The notes under the pieces are model-generated. The model was not told where the DNA came from. It searched no databases and was given only the letters and a program-made list of their open reading frames with translations. A stretch of DNA of 7,378 nt from Chitinophagaceae bacterium (lineage in GTDB: Bacteria; Bacteroidota; Bacteroidia; Chitinophagales; Chitinophagaceae), in assembly GCA_947461645.1 (NCBI GenBank), contig CANHMN010000084.1, positions 1-7,378 of the forward strand. Direction: 5' to 3'. Below are positions 6,518-7,378 of the stretch, in pieces. Within the stretch, counting starts at the first letter, position 1. Each line of letters opens with the position of its first letter. Both the position numbers and the translations under genes were made by a program.

Positions 6518-7378
6518 ATGCTTACTCTCGTCAAAGAACTTGCAAAGCAATATGCTGCTGAATTTATTGATGTACGCCATCATTTACATGCTCATCCCGA
6601 ATTGAGTTTTGAAGAATACAATACGTCATTGTTCATACAGGAGAAATTAAAATCATGGAATATTCCTTTTGAGGTGATGGCTAAAACAGGTGTGGTGGCC
6701 ATCATAAATGGGCTCGAGCCTGAATCCCGAATTCTTGCATTAAGGGCCGATATGGATGCATTGCCCATTTTGGAGGAGAATGATGTTTCTTACAAATCGC
6801 AAAATGAAGGGGTTATGCATGCTTGCGGACATGATGTTCATACCACTTGCCTGCTCGGTGCTGCAAAAATATTACAAGAGACAAAAGACAAATGGAAGGG
6901 CACGGTTAAATTGATCTTTCAACCCGGTGAAGAAAAAAATCCGGGAGGGGCAAGCATTATGATTAAAGAAGGAGTGCTTCAAAATCCTTCTCCTGAAAAA
7001 ATAATCGCATTGCATGTACACCCTGGAATGGAAGTGGGCACTTTCAGTTTTAGGGAAGGAAAATCAATGGCAAGTGCAGATGAAATTTACATTACCATCA
7101 AATGCAAAGGCGGTCATGCAGCAGCGCCACAACATACTGCAGATTCTATCTTGATTGCCTCTCAATTGGTGGTGAGTTTACAACAGCTTATCAGCAGAAA
7201 CAATGATCCCTTTAATCCTTCCGTTCTTTCCATAACGGCCATGAATGGGGGCAATACAACCAACGTTATACCTTCAGAGGTGAAGCTCATGGGTACCCTA
7301 AGGGCAATGGATGAAACATGGAGATTCAAAGCGCATGAAATCATAACCAACCATACCAGAAACTTGGTTTGTGCATTA
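6518..7378 (+). CDS. M20 family metallopeptidase/amidohydrolase, N-terminal part (cut by window end)
   Basis: An open frame of 287 codons runs off the window without a stop. It is the N-terminal part of a dinuclear-zinc M20 (M20D-like) amidohydrolase, the group including N-acyl-amino-acid hydrolases such as hippurate hydrolase and plant IAA-amino-acid hydrolases; full proteins are usually near 390-400 residues. Signatures: RHHLHAHPELSFEE (20-33), RADMDALP (76-83), HACGHDVHTT (101-110, with metal-binding Cys103 and His105), FQPGEEKNPGGA (134-145, with catalytic and metal Glu138/Glu139), LHVHP (165-169), and GGHAAAP (198-204) at the start of the dimerisation domain. There is no signal peptide, so it is probably cytoplasmic. 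Substrate cannot be told from the sequence. The start at ATG 6518 fits the family N-terminus. It is 89 bp after the SPOR-like gene. Confidence 0.93.
   Translation, partial: MLTLVKELAKQYAAEFIDVRHHLHAHPELSFEEYNTSLFIQEKLKSWNIPFEVMAKTGVVAIINGLEPESRILALRADMDALPILEENDVSYKSQNEGVMHACGHDVHTTCLLGAAKILQETKDKWKGTVKLIFQPGEEKNPGGASIMIKEGVLQNPSPEKIIALHVHPGMEVGTFSFREGKSMASADEIYITIKCKGGHAAAPQHTADSILIASQLVVSLQQLISRNNDPFNPSVLSITAMNGGNTTNVIPSEVKLMGTLRAMDETWRFKAHEIITNHTRNLVCAL

Overview
The window looks like a piece of a Bacteroidota chromosome, most likely from the Chitinophagaceae or a nearby family. The evidence is a long SecA (1105 residues, with insertions compared with the E. coli type), Bacteroidota-type -7 boxes (TAnnTTTG) before atpG and secA, a lack of Shine-Dalgarno sequences before the main genes, moderate GC content, and a secreted SPOR-type protein. 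The family-level guess is inference.

Layout: (1) Positions 1-493 hold no conventional gene. They contain a tandem array of a 102-bp unit (three full copies and a fourth that breaks off), each unit carrying a GC-rich imperfect palindrome and a 23-codon reading frame. After the array come a related free-standing palindrome (435-475) and a half copy (489-511) that runs into the 3' end of scpB. The array may extend upstream of the window. (2) On the minus strand, atpG (F1 ATPase gamma subunit) is followed by scpB (condensin accessory subunit), 101 bp apart. (3) Positions 2191-2535 form a divergent intergenic region with one matching -7 box facing atpG and one facing secA. It also holds a 26-codon hydrophobic reading frame with a clear Shine-Dalgarno sequence on the secA side. 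(4) On the plus strand come secA (preprotein translocase ATPase), a small secreted SPOR-like protein, and the first 287 codons of an M20 amidohydrolase cut by the window edge.

The proteins are mostly housekeeping: energy conversion (atpG), chromosome segregation (scpB), protein export (secA), a probable envelope protein and peptide or amino-acid deacylation (M20). There is no sign that they form one pathway. The parts most worth a second look are non-coding or very small: the palindromic repeat family with its conserved mini-frame, its intrusion into the scpB tail, and the leader-peptide-like frame upstream of secA. I saw no tRNA, rRNA, CRISPR array, insertion sequence or transposase.
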